Numbered from the stretch's first letter, positions 46,101 to 59,245 are shown. The stretch is 64,000 nucleotides of DNA from Lycorma delicatula (GCF_047948215.1 NC_134465.1:41887946-41951945); one strand, 5' to 3'. The notes: generated by a model not told the origin, from the letters alone. A program made the numbers and translations.

Positions 46101-46859
46101 ATACATAACTTTAAACTGCATTAACGTAGAAATATTATTATATGAATTATTTAAATATGCGATGAGATATATTTATGCCGATTGAAATCTGTTTTTATAT
46201 CCAAAAAAGGTGGTGGGGATAAAAACAAATTATATCGTACCGCATTAGAAATTCCAAAGGGGCTAATTTTTCCCTTTTTTATTTATTACCTCCTCGATAT
46301 AAGTAATATTTGTAAAACAATTTTTAGAAAATTATCCTCCCAAAATATTTTAAATATACGAATTTTAAACAGAGCTGTTTTCATTAATTCTATTGTAATT
46401 TAATAGTTAATTATTATTGTACGTAAAATAATTGCATAATAATGACATATCAGCGTTAAAATCTGACTTTTTTGAATAATTCAAAAGAAATGGGAGGATA
46501 AAAAGTTTCACTAATTTTTTACAACTCCAAATTTTATTAATATAAAACCTTGAAATCTGGTAATGCAACTTCTGTGAATCAGGCTTTTATGAGAATATTT
46601 TTTAATTTAAGAATATTTTTTTTTGGACAGGAAAATTCCTCCCGAATTTTTATTTAATAAATTGATAAGTTATAAAAAACGGCGTTCGTTTGGTATGAAA
46701 AAAAGATTAACAAATAAACAAAGACGAGAAACTGTGCATTGTTAAAAAAAAATTCGTAAAAATTATACTGACATACAGAGAGGTGCACGAATTGATCCGA
46801 CATTTAGTTTTGTTTTAAAATATTTATTTGAGTAGCAAAACATAAAATTAAAATACAAC
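46101..46859. other. AT-rich DNA, nothing recognised
   Basis: No supported feature. Confidence 0.4.
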
Positions 46860-47960
46860 GCGTTTATAGTTGAAAATTATGTTCTGTTTGTCACGTGTTC
46901 GATATGACCACTATCACATCTAGCAACTTCTTCAACACGAACTCCTATGTTGTTAATAACTCGACGACGCATATCCTCGGATATCTTGTTGCACGCCTCG
47001 ATGATCAGCTCTCGTAGTTCCATCACTGTACGAGGATGTTTAGGGAATATCTTTCCCTTTAGAAATCCCCAAAGAAAATAATCACACCGATTCAAATCAG
47101 GACTATGCGGATGCAGATTCTGTCCATGCGGAAAATGATTAGGAAATCGGTTTGTGATGACATTTGCATAAAAAATTTCATGCAGAAAGTCTAAGACAAC
47201 ATTAGCTGTGTGGGGTCTGGCTCCGTCCTGTATGAACCATTTGTCTTCTAATCGAAACCCGTTTGCAAGAAGTTGAGGAACAAAATTATTAAGCAGCATG
47301 TTTAGATAACGTTCATTGTTCACTGTCCAAAAAGAATGGCCCTATTACCCCGTGACTTGAGGTAGGGGCCTGTACCGTAATTCTTGGAGGGTCATGCACG
47401 TTTTCATGAAGCGCATGTGGATTTTCAGAAGCCTAAAAACGCACATTTTGCTTATTAACAACCTCGTATAAGTGAAAATGTGCCTCATCTGAAAACCAGA
47501 CATTGTTCAACACTGCGTCTTGTACACAGCCAGTTCAGCGAATGCCATTATTTGATGTTTCTTATTAACCGTTAATTTAGGTAAAACTGTTATTTTTTTA
47601 CGGATATAAATGCAAATCGGTGTTAAATTCACTGCTCAAATCGTCTAGAAATTCCAAGTCGTGCTGCTACATTTCTTGTTGATTTGTCCGGGCTTCTCAA
47701 CAACGCTGCTCTGATAACTTTGGCGTTCTGTGGAGATCGAACATCGGCAGGCTATTCGCGCTACTCTCAAATATTGAACGGTCACTATTAAATTTTTCTT
47801 AAAGTGTACGTATTGTTTTAAATGAGAGCGACCACCGAGTTAGAAAAGGGGAACGAAGCCGTCTTTGTGTAAGCAGCACAGTATTCGTTTCATTTAAAAA
47901 CAACAAATTCTTTACGCGCAGTTCAACAGTCAGTTTTTCTTTGTCAGCCGTCTTGGAATG
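46860..47960 (-). pseudogene. Mariner-like transposase relic, third family
   Basis: Minus-strand frame 47323-46877 carries the second catalytic block WFIQDGARPHTANVVLDFL and the third SPDLNRCDYFLWGFLKGKIF, then RTVMELRELIIEACNKISED and VEEVARCDSGHIEHV. A frame break at about 47330 separates the preceding piece HDPPRITVQAPTS (about 47400-47360). Further N-terminal remains extend to about 47960 in other frames. Forty-seven residues separate the second and third catalytic Asp, far more than the 34 of classical mariners. No terminal repeats were identified. Confidence 0.75.
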
Positions 47961-48268
47961 ATACATAAACCGCGCACTCGGAAAAAAACAAACTAATACT
48001 CATGAACTGGTGTCACTTCTGCCAACGTAAAAAATATTAATAATTATTAACCTAACAATTATTGCCAAAACAAATGGTGGATCATTTCGTGTGACACTCT
48101 ACATAGCGCGAAGTATGTACGAGACAATCGGGAGTTCTCGTATGATAATCGGGAGTACAGGAATATTTAGTAGTTTTCCAATCTAAATTTCTAACTATTT
48201 CTAATTAATCTACTGGAATTTTCACATGAAATAATTACAGTATTTGAAAATCATCATGGTGTGTATAT

Positions 48269-48415
<147 letters not shown>

Positions 48416-48911
48416 AGGCTATAACTAATATTAAATAACAGCAAAAAAAGTAGAAAACACTTTGGAAAATATAAAATATAACTTTTCATTCAAAAACTTT
48501 CCAATTTTTATAGAAAACATACAACATATAAATAAAAGCACGTTCCTCCACATCATAAAAAGAATAATTCATCGAGATTTTTCCGTATGGTAATGAATGA
48601 CTTGAAAATACATTTTAAAAAAAAGAAATATGGTGGAGCTTTACTTCTACCCTTTTATTGGAAATCGATCATTTTTTTTATAAAGAAACGACAGATTGAC
48701 ACCCGATAAACATTTTACTGACGGATGATAAATAATTTTTACTGACGGTGTAAAAATTATCATTATTGACCGAGAGTCAAACCTGGAACTTCCATTCTGT
48801 CACGTATATTTTAGAGGGGGGTCATATTAGATTACAGTCATAAAATAATTTTGTTAAAATAAAACCTATAATTTTATTTCGTTATTAAAAATTTATTACT
48901 ATTATTTTTAA

Positions 48912-49299
<388 letters not shown>

Positions 49300-50060
49300 A
49301 TTGTAATGAGTACCATGATTCGACTTCCGGAATATTTTGACATATCTTCGCGTTTCACATCCTCCAGACCCCAAAACCACCGTCAGTTCAAAAATTTATA
49401 TATATATTTCACTTTCTTGTGGACACGATAACCGTCGTAATTTTGCGTCAATTATTTTCAATTTCATACATAAAATATAACGAGCCAAAATCTCGGTCCA
49501 GTTTGTTAATGGCCAAAATCGGACCATGCAGGTGTAAATGGGGAACTTTTTTCGAAAAAAAATTTATCGCTATAACATTTTCATTAAGTAAAATATCGCA
49601 TTTATTTAAAGTTCCTACTATTCTATGAATTAGGGCCTAAAACTTATCTAAGTAAAGTTTTTTGATATCACCATCCACTGACCCAGGTGATGGAAAAAAT
49701 GGGGTTTCTAAGAAAAAATCATACCACCTTTAATAAGCACAGTATCAAATCGGTTTAAAATGGTCATTAGTCCTCTAAACATTACCTAAAACCTTTGTCT
49801 GAAATAATTTTTCATATGATCAACCCTTCTTACAATTCCAGCAACATTTTGGTCAACCCGCAAGGGATGACCAAAATGTTCCTGGAATTGTAAGAAGATG
49901 GGGCTTGTATGATAAATATGTGAAATTTTTTCACATGCAACCATTGTCATATTGAATAAATTTGAAGTTTTTCTTAACTTTAAGGTGGAAATCTTTTTTA
50001 TCCCCTATTTAGCACCGGGGAAATATACCTCCATCTTCTGGCGTGTCGAAAAGGATTTTT
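49300..50060 (+). repeat. Family D repeat, copy 2, in the downstream intron
   Basis: Direct copy of 44575-45470: ATGATTCGACTTCCGGAATA, TTCTTGTGGACACGATAACC, CATGCAACCATTGTCATATT. Carries an extra 30-bp inverted duplication (49826-49897) that copy 1 lacks. Confidence 0.75.
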
Positions 50061-50689
50061 TCTGTATTTTTTTTTTTTTTTTGTCGCAGCTACAGTAAAT
50101 TTCCTTGTAATATTATTAGACATAACGATGTGTATATGTAAAGATTTTTTTTTAAATGAAAATTTCCGTTTAAATTTCCGATTGTTGTTTTTATTAAACA
50201 GAATTAATGATAAGATCCGATGGAGAAAGAAGATTTCTATCGCCAAATTATTAACGAGTGATTTTCCACCAATTCTTAATGTGACTTACTTCTTACATCA
50301 GCTATCATTTCCAGTTTGGTCTGTTAGATGCTACAAGTTAGATATTTTACATGTTTTATACCGTAAAATCACGATAGAAAGACTGAAATTGACGGAAATA
50401 AGGAATAATTATCGAATTGTTTTTCTTCATATTTGAAGAACCGCTTCCAGCGTGTTAGAATTAAATATTTTCTGTGTAATATGACTACGAATAGTTTAAG
50501 AGCCGTTTCTTTTCGCTGTTGCAAGCGTGTGACGGAAGTGGTTTTTTTTTTGGATCGATAAATTCTTAGTTCTTTCCTGAACCGCAAGATGTATTAGAGG
50601 ATTTTACTTGGCGGGATGGACGGGATCGGTCGAATGAAGTTTATCTCGACCATTAGTCGTGCAATTTGTTCGGCACGGAGCGAACATAT
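50061..50689. other. No gene seen
   Basis: T-run at 50068-50082 after family D. The rest is of mixed composition without recognisable frames. Confidence 0.4.
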
Positions 50690-50892
50690 CTTTTTTTTTT
50701 CCTTGGCGGTTGTTTTACCAGAATCTTATGTATCAGCCTCCGCTACTTACTGATCTATCCCATATGAGGCATTGGATTGAAGCAGCTGTCGTTTCCATTA
50801 CTCCAGAATTGCCGATTAATGTATGGAACGAACTCTCGTATGGGTTGAATGAATGTCGCTTGACGAAAGATCCTCTCATTGAACACTTATAA
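50690..50892 (+). pseudogene. Mariner-like transposase C-terminal fragment
   Basis: Frame reads FFPWRLFYQNLMYQPPLL then TDLSHMRHWIEAAVVSITPE and NVWNELSYGLNECRLTKDPL, stopping at IEHL. This is the usual mariner-type C-terminal tail after the last catalytic Asp, with the catalytic part missing. Confidence 0.7.
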
Positions 50893-51599
50893 GGAAAAAC
50901 TGTAAGAGTTATTCTTTCATCTTATTAACCGACTTTTATTTTATTTAACCGAAATAAGGAGATTATTAATTTGACAGTATTTTTTTCCTAATGTATAAAA
51001 CGCAATAACTCAGATTTTTATATACTTTTTTTTTTAATCGATAGAGTATACTTTCAGAATGATCCCGTATAAATTTTAAGCAAATCCGATTATAATCTTA
51101 GGAAAAAATCAAAAACACCGAAGGACTCGATACCCTTAGCCGCTGATCGCTCGCACCAGTACCATGTTGCTCTGTTCCCTATGACTGTACAATAAAATTA
51201 TTTATAAAAAATAAAAACAGACTTCAAAAAATAATAGTATTAAAAAATTAAGAAATAATTATATTTTTATTTACTAACTAAAGTAAAAGAATTAATTATT
51301 TTTGAAGTTGGTACCAGCCAACAGTTAGTACTTCAACTGACCGCTAGGTGGCTAAACGGGATTCCCACATGTAATACGGAATCTCAAGAGAATATAAGAG
51401 AAATTATCTCACGATCATACCTCTTCTTGAGTTCGCTTAGGCATATACTTGATGATAATATATGTACCTAAGCATCTATAAAGTATTCTTATATCGCATT
51501 TTTTCATGTCACATTTTATTGTTTTATTATATTTTTGTAGATCTCATTTTATAATAGTAAAACTTCTATAACCAATTTTGCTTGTTTGAAGTAGGATTT
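50893..51599. other. AT-rich DNA, nothing recognised
   Basis: No supported feature. Confidence 0.4.
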
Positions 51600-52035
51600 T
51601 TTTTTTTTTTTTATTTTTAAGACCACAAAGGACCACTTTACTCAGAATAATTCGTCTTATTTGTCGATCTTTTGGCCTTTAAGTTCTTAGCTTTTACTTT
51701 TTCCCAATATTTAATGATCTTGCTTTACGAACCTCTTCTGAATAAACCCTTTTTGTATAATTAAAAGTTCTTACTTTAAAGTCGGTATTCGGATCTTTAA
51801 TAACAAATTTTAATTTTTTGGATTTATTAAGTAAATCTTCGTAAGTCAAATTTAATTCTTGCATCTCTTCTTTAATTTCTTTGATCCATAATGGCGGATT
51901 TTTTAAAGACCAAAATTGATCAATAATTCTCTTGATAATCCTATCCTACCGTAATCTTAACAAGTGTGCACAGAAAGAAATACGCTTCTTTTTCATAGTA
52001 TCAATTAAGGATTCCAAGTTTCCGTATAGGATTTG
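51600..52035 (-). pseudogene. Retroelement C-terminal fragment (endonuclease/RT type)
   Basis: Minus-strand reading with few stops: LIDTMKKKRISFCAHLLRLR, IIDQFWSLKNPPLWIKEIKE, EMQELNLTYEDLLNKSKK. This corresponds to the tail region of the family at 59490-60660, where RKRRIAFYSH-like sequence occurs. No RT catalytic core is present. Confidence 0.6.
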
Positions 52036-52477
52036 TATTATTATATAGATCATAGGTTTTTTTTTGTTTACTTGCGTTGACTGGCACCGACTTCAAAAGT
52101 AGTTAATTGTTGCGAATATCTTTACTTTAGATAAATATATAATTATTTGTAACTTTTTAGTAGGGTACTACTAATTTTTTTATGGATAATTACTGCAAGT
52201 AAAACTTAAAACATTAAATATGTTTAAACAGCGAATTTTTTTACATTCTGTATTAAAGCATTAAAATGTAGGTAGGGTTTATTGGCTGGTTGATTGAAAC
52301 AGTCCACGGATAAAGGAGGTTTAACTCAATCTTGTTTATCGTTTGTAAATTGTAACGATTCCTTTTATTATTTTCCGATTTCCCTTGCAGAATGATAAAG
52401 TCGCTGCCTTTCATCGGGAAGTTTGAATCACAGTCAGGCATGTCATCTTTTATACGTAACAAAATTCCAGATTTTTT
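52036..52477. other. AT-rich DNA, nothing recognised
   Basis: No supported feature. Confidence 0.35.
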
Positions 52478-52870
52478 AGTTTTATGCCCCCCTCATTTTT
52501 CGAACATTTTTCACTTAAAAGTTATTTAATATAGCATGTTCTATATTAATCGATCATTAAAGGAAACACACTAACATGCTGTTTTATACCGATTTTTAAA
52601 TATTCTCCATATTAACATATTTACATATTAAAAATATAACCATTATTGCTTATAATTATAAATATAATCGAACCAAACCTAACCTACGTTCGCTTCGCTC
52701 GCTAAGCTTTACTAATATGTTAATACGGAGAATGTTTAAAATGACCGGTATAAAACAGCTTGTTATTGTGTTTTCTCTAATTTTTTATTCATCAATTATT
52801 ATAAAACATGCTACATTTTGTAATTTTTTTATGTGAAATAATTCGACAAAAGTGGAGGGGGGTATAAAAC
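52478..52870. mobile_element. Foldback MITE-like element, about 390 bp
   Basis: Left arm about 52480-52635 and right arm about 52710-52868 are inverted copies with moderate divergence: TTTTATGCCCCCCTC against GAGGGGGGTATAAAA at the ends, AACATGCTGTTTTATACCG against CGGTATAAAACAGCTTGTT inside, ATTCTCCATATTAACATATT against AATATGTTAATACGGAGAAT next to the centre. The central spacer has CGTTCGCTTCGCTCGC. No ORF. Class inferred from structure only. Confidence 0.75.
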
Positions 52871-53964
52871 GTACCCAAAATTCATTTTTATTCACCACAG
52901 TAAGATTTTGGCATCAGTTTGTTGTTGCTGCGTAAATTAATAAGTAAATAATTATTAAATACTATTTTTAATAAGAATTTTCAACAAAGCACGCGTAAAA
53001 ATTCCAAAACACAAACGAAATATTATACAGTTTAACAAAATATCTGTATCGGTTGTTGTAACTTAATATGTTTATTTGTACTTGCATCATACGTTAAATA
53101 TGTAATCAGATATGTTATTTTGTTAGATAGATTGAAGATATATGATAATACGATTTATGTTTGGTTGTAATGAGTACCGGGGGGTTGATCGGTGTGAACA
53201 AGGGAAGGGCTTGTTTATAATAATAAATGCAAAAAGGAGGGGTGGTAATAGAATCGGGTAATGTACCTATATTATACATATTTGGTTATGTGATACGTGT
53301 GACAAGTGAAGTGAAGGGAAATGAAGGCGTGTGAAACTGATTTGTGACAATAGAACGATGACAAGTATTATTATGGATAACAAACAAATTATACGCACGT
53401 TTCCCTTTTAAACTTTGTACGTTGTGTTAGACGTATCGCACAAGATCTCTATCGTAATCGACGATACAAAATATCATGTGACATAAAGTAAAAACATACA
53501 TAGAACCTAACCTTTATCCTCCTCCTACATATAAATTGAAAACTGTTTACATAATTATAAAAGAGATACTAAAAAAAAATTTTCAAGATTACATATACGC
53601 TTACAAATACCAAGTAGACAAAAATCAAATCACGCCGATCATACTAAAGACAATAAACAAATAAAAATAAGAAATACATCAATTTTTTTAAAAAATAATA
53701 AAAAACGTTTTATTTTAATTTTTAAATCGATGTTCTACTACAGGATCATACAACAACATGAACCGTGTAAAAATTAACAAATATTCTATTATACATAGTT
53801 ATCATAAAAGAATGGTGCGGTTTCAGTAATTCATAGGAAGATTTTAGGGAAATTACTAGATGTTATATTGGTATCCCTGAAAGCCTCCAACCCAAAAGTT
53901 TGTTTATCAGCAATTGTAACCACAACGTCAGTTCTTGTATTGTTGGTGAGTTTAGTGAGTTACT
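52871..53964. other. AT-rich DNA, nothing recognised
   Basis: Its 3' part may be the untranslated end of the following mariner. Confidence 0.35.
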
Positions 53965-54800
53965 ATGTTCTCGGATAAAGACAAAGCAAAGTGTGTTTTA
54001 TTGATGGCTGAATTAAAATCCATAATTTTAATTCAACGTGCGTTTCGACGTGAATTCGGAAGAGATCCACCATACAAAAATAACATAACACGTCGGTTCA
54101 AACAATTTGAAGAAACGGGAGTTAAGAAACAGAAATCAACCGGCAGACCAAGTGTACCGGACGAAACGGTTGAATTAATTATACAATCGGCAATTAAAAG
54201 TCCTGGTAAGTCCATCCCCCGTCGAAGCGTCGAATTAGGTATTCCAAAATCAACAGTTCACAAAGTTTTACATAAAAAACTGAAATTACAAGCTTATAAA
54301 ATCCAGATACAGCAGGAATTGAAACCCGATGATGGTGTAAAACGTTACAAATTCGCTGTTGAAATGTTGGGCAGAATAAGTGAAAACGAATCATTTTTAG
54401 ACGATATAATTTCTACAGACGAAGCTACATTCCATGTGAATGGATGTGTTAACAGACACGATTCACGAATATGAGGCTCTGAAAACCCACACGCAATTAT
54501 TGATAAACAACGCGATTCGCCTAAAGTTAATGTTTGGTGTGGTGTGATGAAAAATCGTGTAATAGAGCCTTTCTTCTTTGCTGAAAAAACAATTAATGGA
54601 GTTGTGTATCTTGACATTTTAACCGATTATTGCTTTCCTGAGCTGGATGAACTTGAAAACATTCATCGACTTCATTTCCAACACCAGACCTGGTGTTGTC
54701 CAGGTGTCAGGTCTTGTCCAGACCTGACACCTTGCGATCTTTTCTTGTGGAGGTACATCAAAAGCGTTGTTTATACACAAAAAATTCTTTTGATCGAATT
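53965..54800 (+). pseudogene. Mariner-like transposase, internally deleted
   Basis: Starts MFSDKDKAKCVLLMAELKSI, then helix-turn-helix regions with TRRFKQFEETG, STGRPSVPDETVELI and RRSVELGIPKSTVHKVLHKK. First catalytic Asp in DDIISTDEATFHVNGCVNRH (about 54412-54462). A stop at 54472 interrupts the frame. Then VNVWCGVMKNRVIEPFFFAE and, after a gap, PDLTPCDLFLWRYIKSVVYT (about 54717-54780). The second catalytic block is missing: in its place is a hairpin-forming sequence (54702-54732). The right end is cut at about 54800, where a different mariner begins in the opposite orientation. Confidence 0.85.
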
Positions 54801-55805
54801 CTGGGGACCTTGGAAGCTATAAGCCCTTGCTTATTATTCGATCATCAAAGAAAATCCACGGTATCTCAAGACGTGTGGCATGTACCGCAGTCTTACTGAA
54901 ACCAGCAATACCGTTCTTGAGGTTCCAGGAGGGACACAAATTGGCGCACAATATTCCTGTATACTTCACCGTTTACTGTCTGTTCGAAGAATACGGGTCC
55001 GACTATACGATGACGAGATATCGCACACCACGCACCAATTTTTTCAGTATGCAAAGATTTGTCTTGTAAAGCGTTAGGATTTTCAACCGCCCAAATTCAA
55101 CAGTTTTGGCAGTTTACGTAACCGTCGATATGGATCCAAGCTTTGTCACTAAAGAACACTGTGTTTAACAATTCGATTCCGTTATCGTTTACGAGAGACC
55201 TTAACCAACGGCAATATTGAAATCGCTTGTTTAAATCTGGAGGCTGAAGCTCTTGGAATAATCGTACGCGATACGGATACAATTTCAATTTTTTAGCGGC
55301 TTTCTGAACACTCAAATACGATAAACCGATTTGCGTGGAAAGTTTTCGTAAAGTTTTCCGTGGAGAATTGAGCAATCTTGTTTACACATTCTCTAAAACG
55401 TCATCTGTCAAGCGAGTTGGTCGACCGCTACGTTTTCTGTCGCAAACACTACCTGTCTCTCGAAATCGGTTTGCTAACCTAGAAATTGATATTTTTTTCT
55501 GGCGAAGGAACACCGACAAATTTAATTTGAAATTATTTTTTTACACTCGCGTACGATTTCGTAGCAAAATATTGTTCAAGAATGAAAACTCGTTGTTCTA
55601 TAGTAAAAGATATTCTGTTCGTAACACGACCGGAAATAATACAAAAGTTTACACAGCTCAAGGAGAATCAACTGACACTGCCGTATCTATACCGGTTGAG
55701 TAGCGCTACCAACTTCGTGTCATAAAACAAAATTTCCCTTTCTTAGAAAAAAAATTAACAGACTTTTAACAATTGGGTAACGGGACTAAAAAAAATCACT
55801 CTGTA
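54801..55805 (-). pseudogene. Mariner-type element, copy 2 of the 12680-13955 family (left part lost)
   Basis: From TCTGGGGACCTTGG at 54801 onward this matches 13021 onward of copy 1. The minus-strand frame has FFSDKAWIHIDGYVN (first catalytic Asp kept, about 55150), SVQKAAKKLKLYPYRVRL and an N-terminal part in other frames. The right terminal repeat is intact (CCCGTTACCCAA reversed) and ends TCACTCTGTA at 55805, matching the left end of copy 1. The C-terminal part with the third catalytic block is missing because the element is fused to the plus-strand mariner at about 54800. Confidence 0.85.
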
Positions 55806-57359
55806 TAAGTATTCGCGTAAAGAATTATGCAGAAAAGTTATTCTATTTTTTTAATAAAATTCTAATATATGGGACAGTATTTACCAATTCCTTTAACCGA
55901 TTGTGACCAAAATTAAACGGCATCAATACTCGATATATAAAAATCATCACGCTAAATAAATTTTATCTAAATCGGTCCATCCGGTACGGAGATATCAGGC
56001 AAATGACGGATCAACATATATTCAGTACGTACATACATACATCCTTCCAGAATTTTTCGGTATTATGATTGTAGTATTTGGTTTAGAAGAAGTAATGAAA
56101 AGTCGATATCTGCAAAAACCTCGATATGCAAGATTTGACTAATAAATTAAGGCAGTTTACCTTTTACAGTACATTGTCTAACTACATAGCCGGAAGAATA
56201 AAAAAACTGATAAAAAAGTTGTTATACTTTCTTTGAATCGGTAATTTATTCTTATAAAGTTGAAAATACCTTTAAACTTTAATCGGCTTCCTCATCCCTA
56301 ATATTGCACCCAAAGTATATTTTGGTGCCATTTGCACTACTACTATGCTTAGAAAAACAAAACAAAATTCGTTTAAAAATATGCAATAAATAAAAAGATA
56401 GCGTTTTCTTCGATTTTTGGGGAAGGAGGAGAATTTGGGGCGAAATATTTTTTAAAAATAGTAAGACAAGCATGGTATAAAGATATAAAGTGGGTTTATG
56501 TTAGCAAAAACTTTAGAAAATTCAATCCGAAGACCTATATACCCCACCCTTTGAAAATATTGGCCCCAAAAATTTTACCAAAAAATTACTCCATATATCT
56601 GTTTACTCTATATTTTACTTACTCCATATGTCAGTGTCAAATTTCATCGAAATCATTTGATGTAGTCAAAAGTTATTAAGCTTCAAACACGTTAACTTAC
56701 GTACCCATGTATGTACGATTATTACACTCCCATTTTTGGTTTTTTTTTTAATTTCTTGGGTCATGAAACGTCGATAAATTTAAAACAATCCATACTCCGT
56801 TTTTTTGACCGATTGCCATACTTTTCTTGCATCATAGCTCTAGAATTATGATGCCAGGAAAGTAAAAATACTGGTCATTAAAAGACTAGTTACCGGTTTA
56901 AGCCAAAAAATTTTCATATAAATTTACTATAAGTTTTTCCCTGAAAATACTTTGAAACTTACTCTAAAAATAATTTTAAAAAAAATGAAAAAATAAAATT
57001 TGAAGATATTAAAAAATATACGGTCAAAGTGAAAAGCTATTTCAGGTTTTAAAACGTTTTTAAATTATTTATGTATAAAACACTAGTATGTCTTTTTTTT
57101 TAAATTGGTTGCCGCTTAAATGTAATAAAAAAAGACATAAATTTAATTCACAGGAATAAAAAAAATGATGGAAAAATAAAACAATTCGGAAAGAATGGTG
57201 TAAAATTATTCAATTATAAGTATAACAAGAGTTTAACGAAGTAAATAAATATATTACTAACAAAAATAACAATTTGATACACTATAAGTAATATTCTGCT
57301 AATATTAACAGGGACAGTAGACTAAATCGAGGGAATAATTAGTTAAAATTATGCCACGT
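55806..57359. other. AT-rich, probably old repeat DNA
   Basis: 55890-56050 holds TCTAAATCGGTCCATCCGG and (CATA)n, reminiscent of families B and F but not alignable along its length. No gene seen. Confidence 0.4.
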
Positions 57360-57830
57360 GACCTAGCGACGTAGATCAGCGGTCTTATAACAATTCTCCC
57401 AGAAAAGGCTGGCGGTAGTCGGTTTAAAAGCAAAGAGAATTGTACTTAGTGTAGAGAATACGAGATAGGGGGAGGTATAAAAATGGTACGGGCGAACGGA
57501 AAAGTGGGGTAAACGTCGGACGGCGTCGGTGACCCAGGGTGGGAGAATAAATAGCAACGGTGGGGGAGATTAGGACGCGTGTTCATTTCAAGTTTGTAAA
57601 GTGTTTTTGTAATCGAATCTGTTACAGCGGAAGTTCGTTTGTACAATTACTACAGATTAGCTTGAATTATTTGTTAGTCTCTTGGAGAAAAACAACTATG
57701 TTCCCATCGAATGTACAAATGAACGTTTACCCCCCTCCTCGTTCTTCGTTTAACTCCTCTCCATCCCTACTATTATACCGCCTTCTCCCATTCTTCAACC
57801 ATCTATCCTTATCGTTCTGAATTCGACCAC
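57360..57830. other. GC-richer island, possible regulatory or untranslated DNA
   Basis: Less AT-rich than its surroundings, with a TATA-like GTATAAAAATGG at 57476 and CG dinucleotides at 57510-57530, and no partner elsewhere in the window. Short open frames on both strands have no similarity. It may be a conserved intronic element or a promoter; evidence is compositional only. Confidence 0.3.
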
Positions 57831-58579
57831 CTTATTCCTTTTTTTTCCTTTTTTTCTTTTTTTTTTCTCTACTCAACCTAAACAACAAAACACCCACCAA
57901 ATACGAATTCAAATAAACCCCTTTTTCCAAACTGTTTAGGTTTACTATAACCCCTCCTTTTAGATTTAGTAAATTCTTTGCCGACTCGACTACTTACTGT
58001 TCGCTCAAATAACGTTTTTGTTTTTGTTTTGTTCATTTTATACCGTTGAACAAAACAATAATGTCATATTACATTACTATTTTCCATTATTATAATTACG
58101 AAGTCAACCAAATTTGTCCTTTGTTTCTTTTTCTGTTTTTATTTTGACTTCCCATCCCAATTTTTTTGTATTTTTATTTTTCCTTTGTAAAAAATAAGGT
58201 TTTATTTACTTTAAAAATTCTTCTTTAGTAACATTAAAAAAAAATTTATTTTTTTACAATTTTGGAAAAAAAAGGAACTTATCAATTCGATTCATACATA
58301 ATAATTTATAAATTTTTCAAACAAAACTTACTCCTCATAAAATTCACTAATTTTTTAAAAATCTTATTTAGTATAGGAATTAGCGACGGTAGTCCTGTAA
58401 GGTTTTTTCAGGAAAAAACAGGGATTGAATTTCCACTGTAACTTTTCTGGCTGCGCTGGTCAAGTTATGCAATTTTTCTATAAAAATATAATATACGAAT
58501 GAATTACAAAACATTAACCACAAGTGTTTAATTAACCAGTTTTAGTTAATTCTTCAACGATATATTTTTAAAAAAATAT
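57831..58579. other. AT-rich DNA, nothing recognised
   Basis: T- and A-rich low-complexity sequence. Confidence 0.4.
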
Positions 58580-59245
58580 GATGTGGATACCACATGACTT
58601 CCTTTTACGCCTATTAAATTTTTAATTTTATTTCATTAATAATTCTGATATTTTTTTTATATTTGTTTTTTGTTATTGAATTATTATTCATCGTAAAAGT
58701 TTTTTTACAATGAGAAGTTAATAATTATTAATAAATTAATATATTTAAATTAAAAAAAAATGGAGATGAGGTCTGATTCGAACCGATGTACCTTCATTTA
58801 TAAGATCCAATTTATATTTAATTAATTTAAAATTCATTTGGCTGTAACTCTGAAATCGATAAAAATAAGTACCACTTACGATAAATCGTTGAAAACCTCT
58901 TCATGAGGGCTTATTACTGCACTTAAGAAAAAGTCCAAAATCCAAATTTTTGGGGATTTTGGGCTTTTTTTGGACAGTTTTGGTTCAGAAGATTGCAGCC
59001 AAAAGGAGAGGTACACAACTAGATGTTACAACAGTTCTAAATCCAAAATTTCAACATACTATGGCTAATCGTTTTTGAGTTATGCATCTACTTACGTACG
59101 TACATACATACATACATACGTACGGACGTCACGCTGAAACTAGTCAAAATGGATTCAGGGATGGTCAAAATAGATATTTCCGTTGAAATCTAAAAACCGA
59201 AATTTTTCGCGACCATAATTTATTTAATTCGTACAAGGAAAGTAA
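58580..59245 (+). mobile_element. Family A repeat, copy 4 (MITE-like)
   Basis: GATGTGGATACCACATGACT at the start, ACTTCCTTTTACGCCTATTA next, ATGGATTCAGGGATGGTCAA near the end, terminal CGTACAAGGAAAGT. A (GTAC/CATA) simple repeat lies at 59093-59120. Confidence 0.75.

Noticed and set aside
57476..57487. TATA box of a promoter
   Set aside because: A single AT-rich motif in an AT-rich genome is not evidence of a promoter without a mapped start site.
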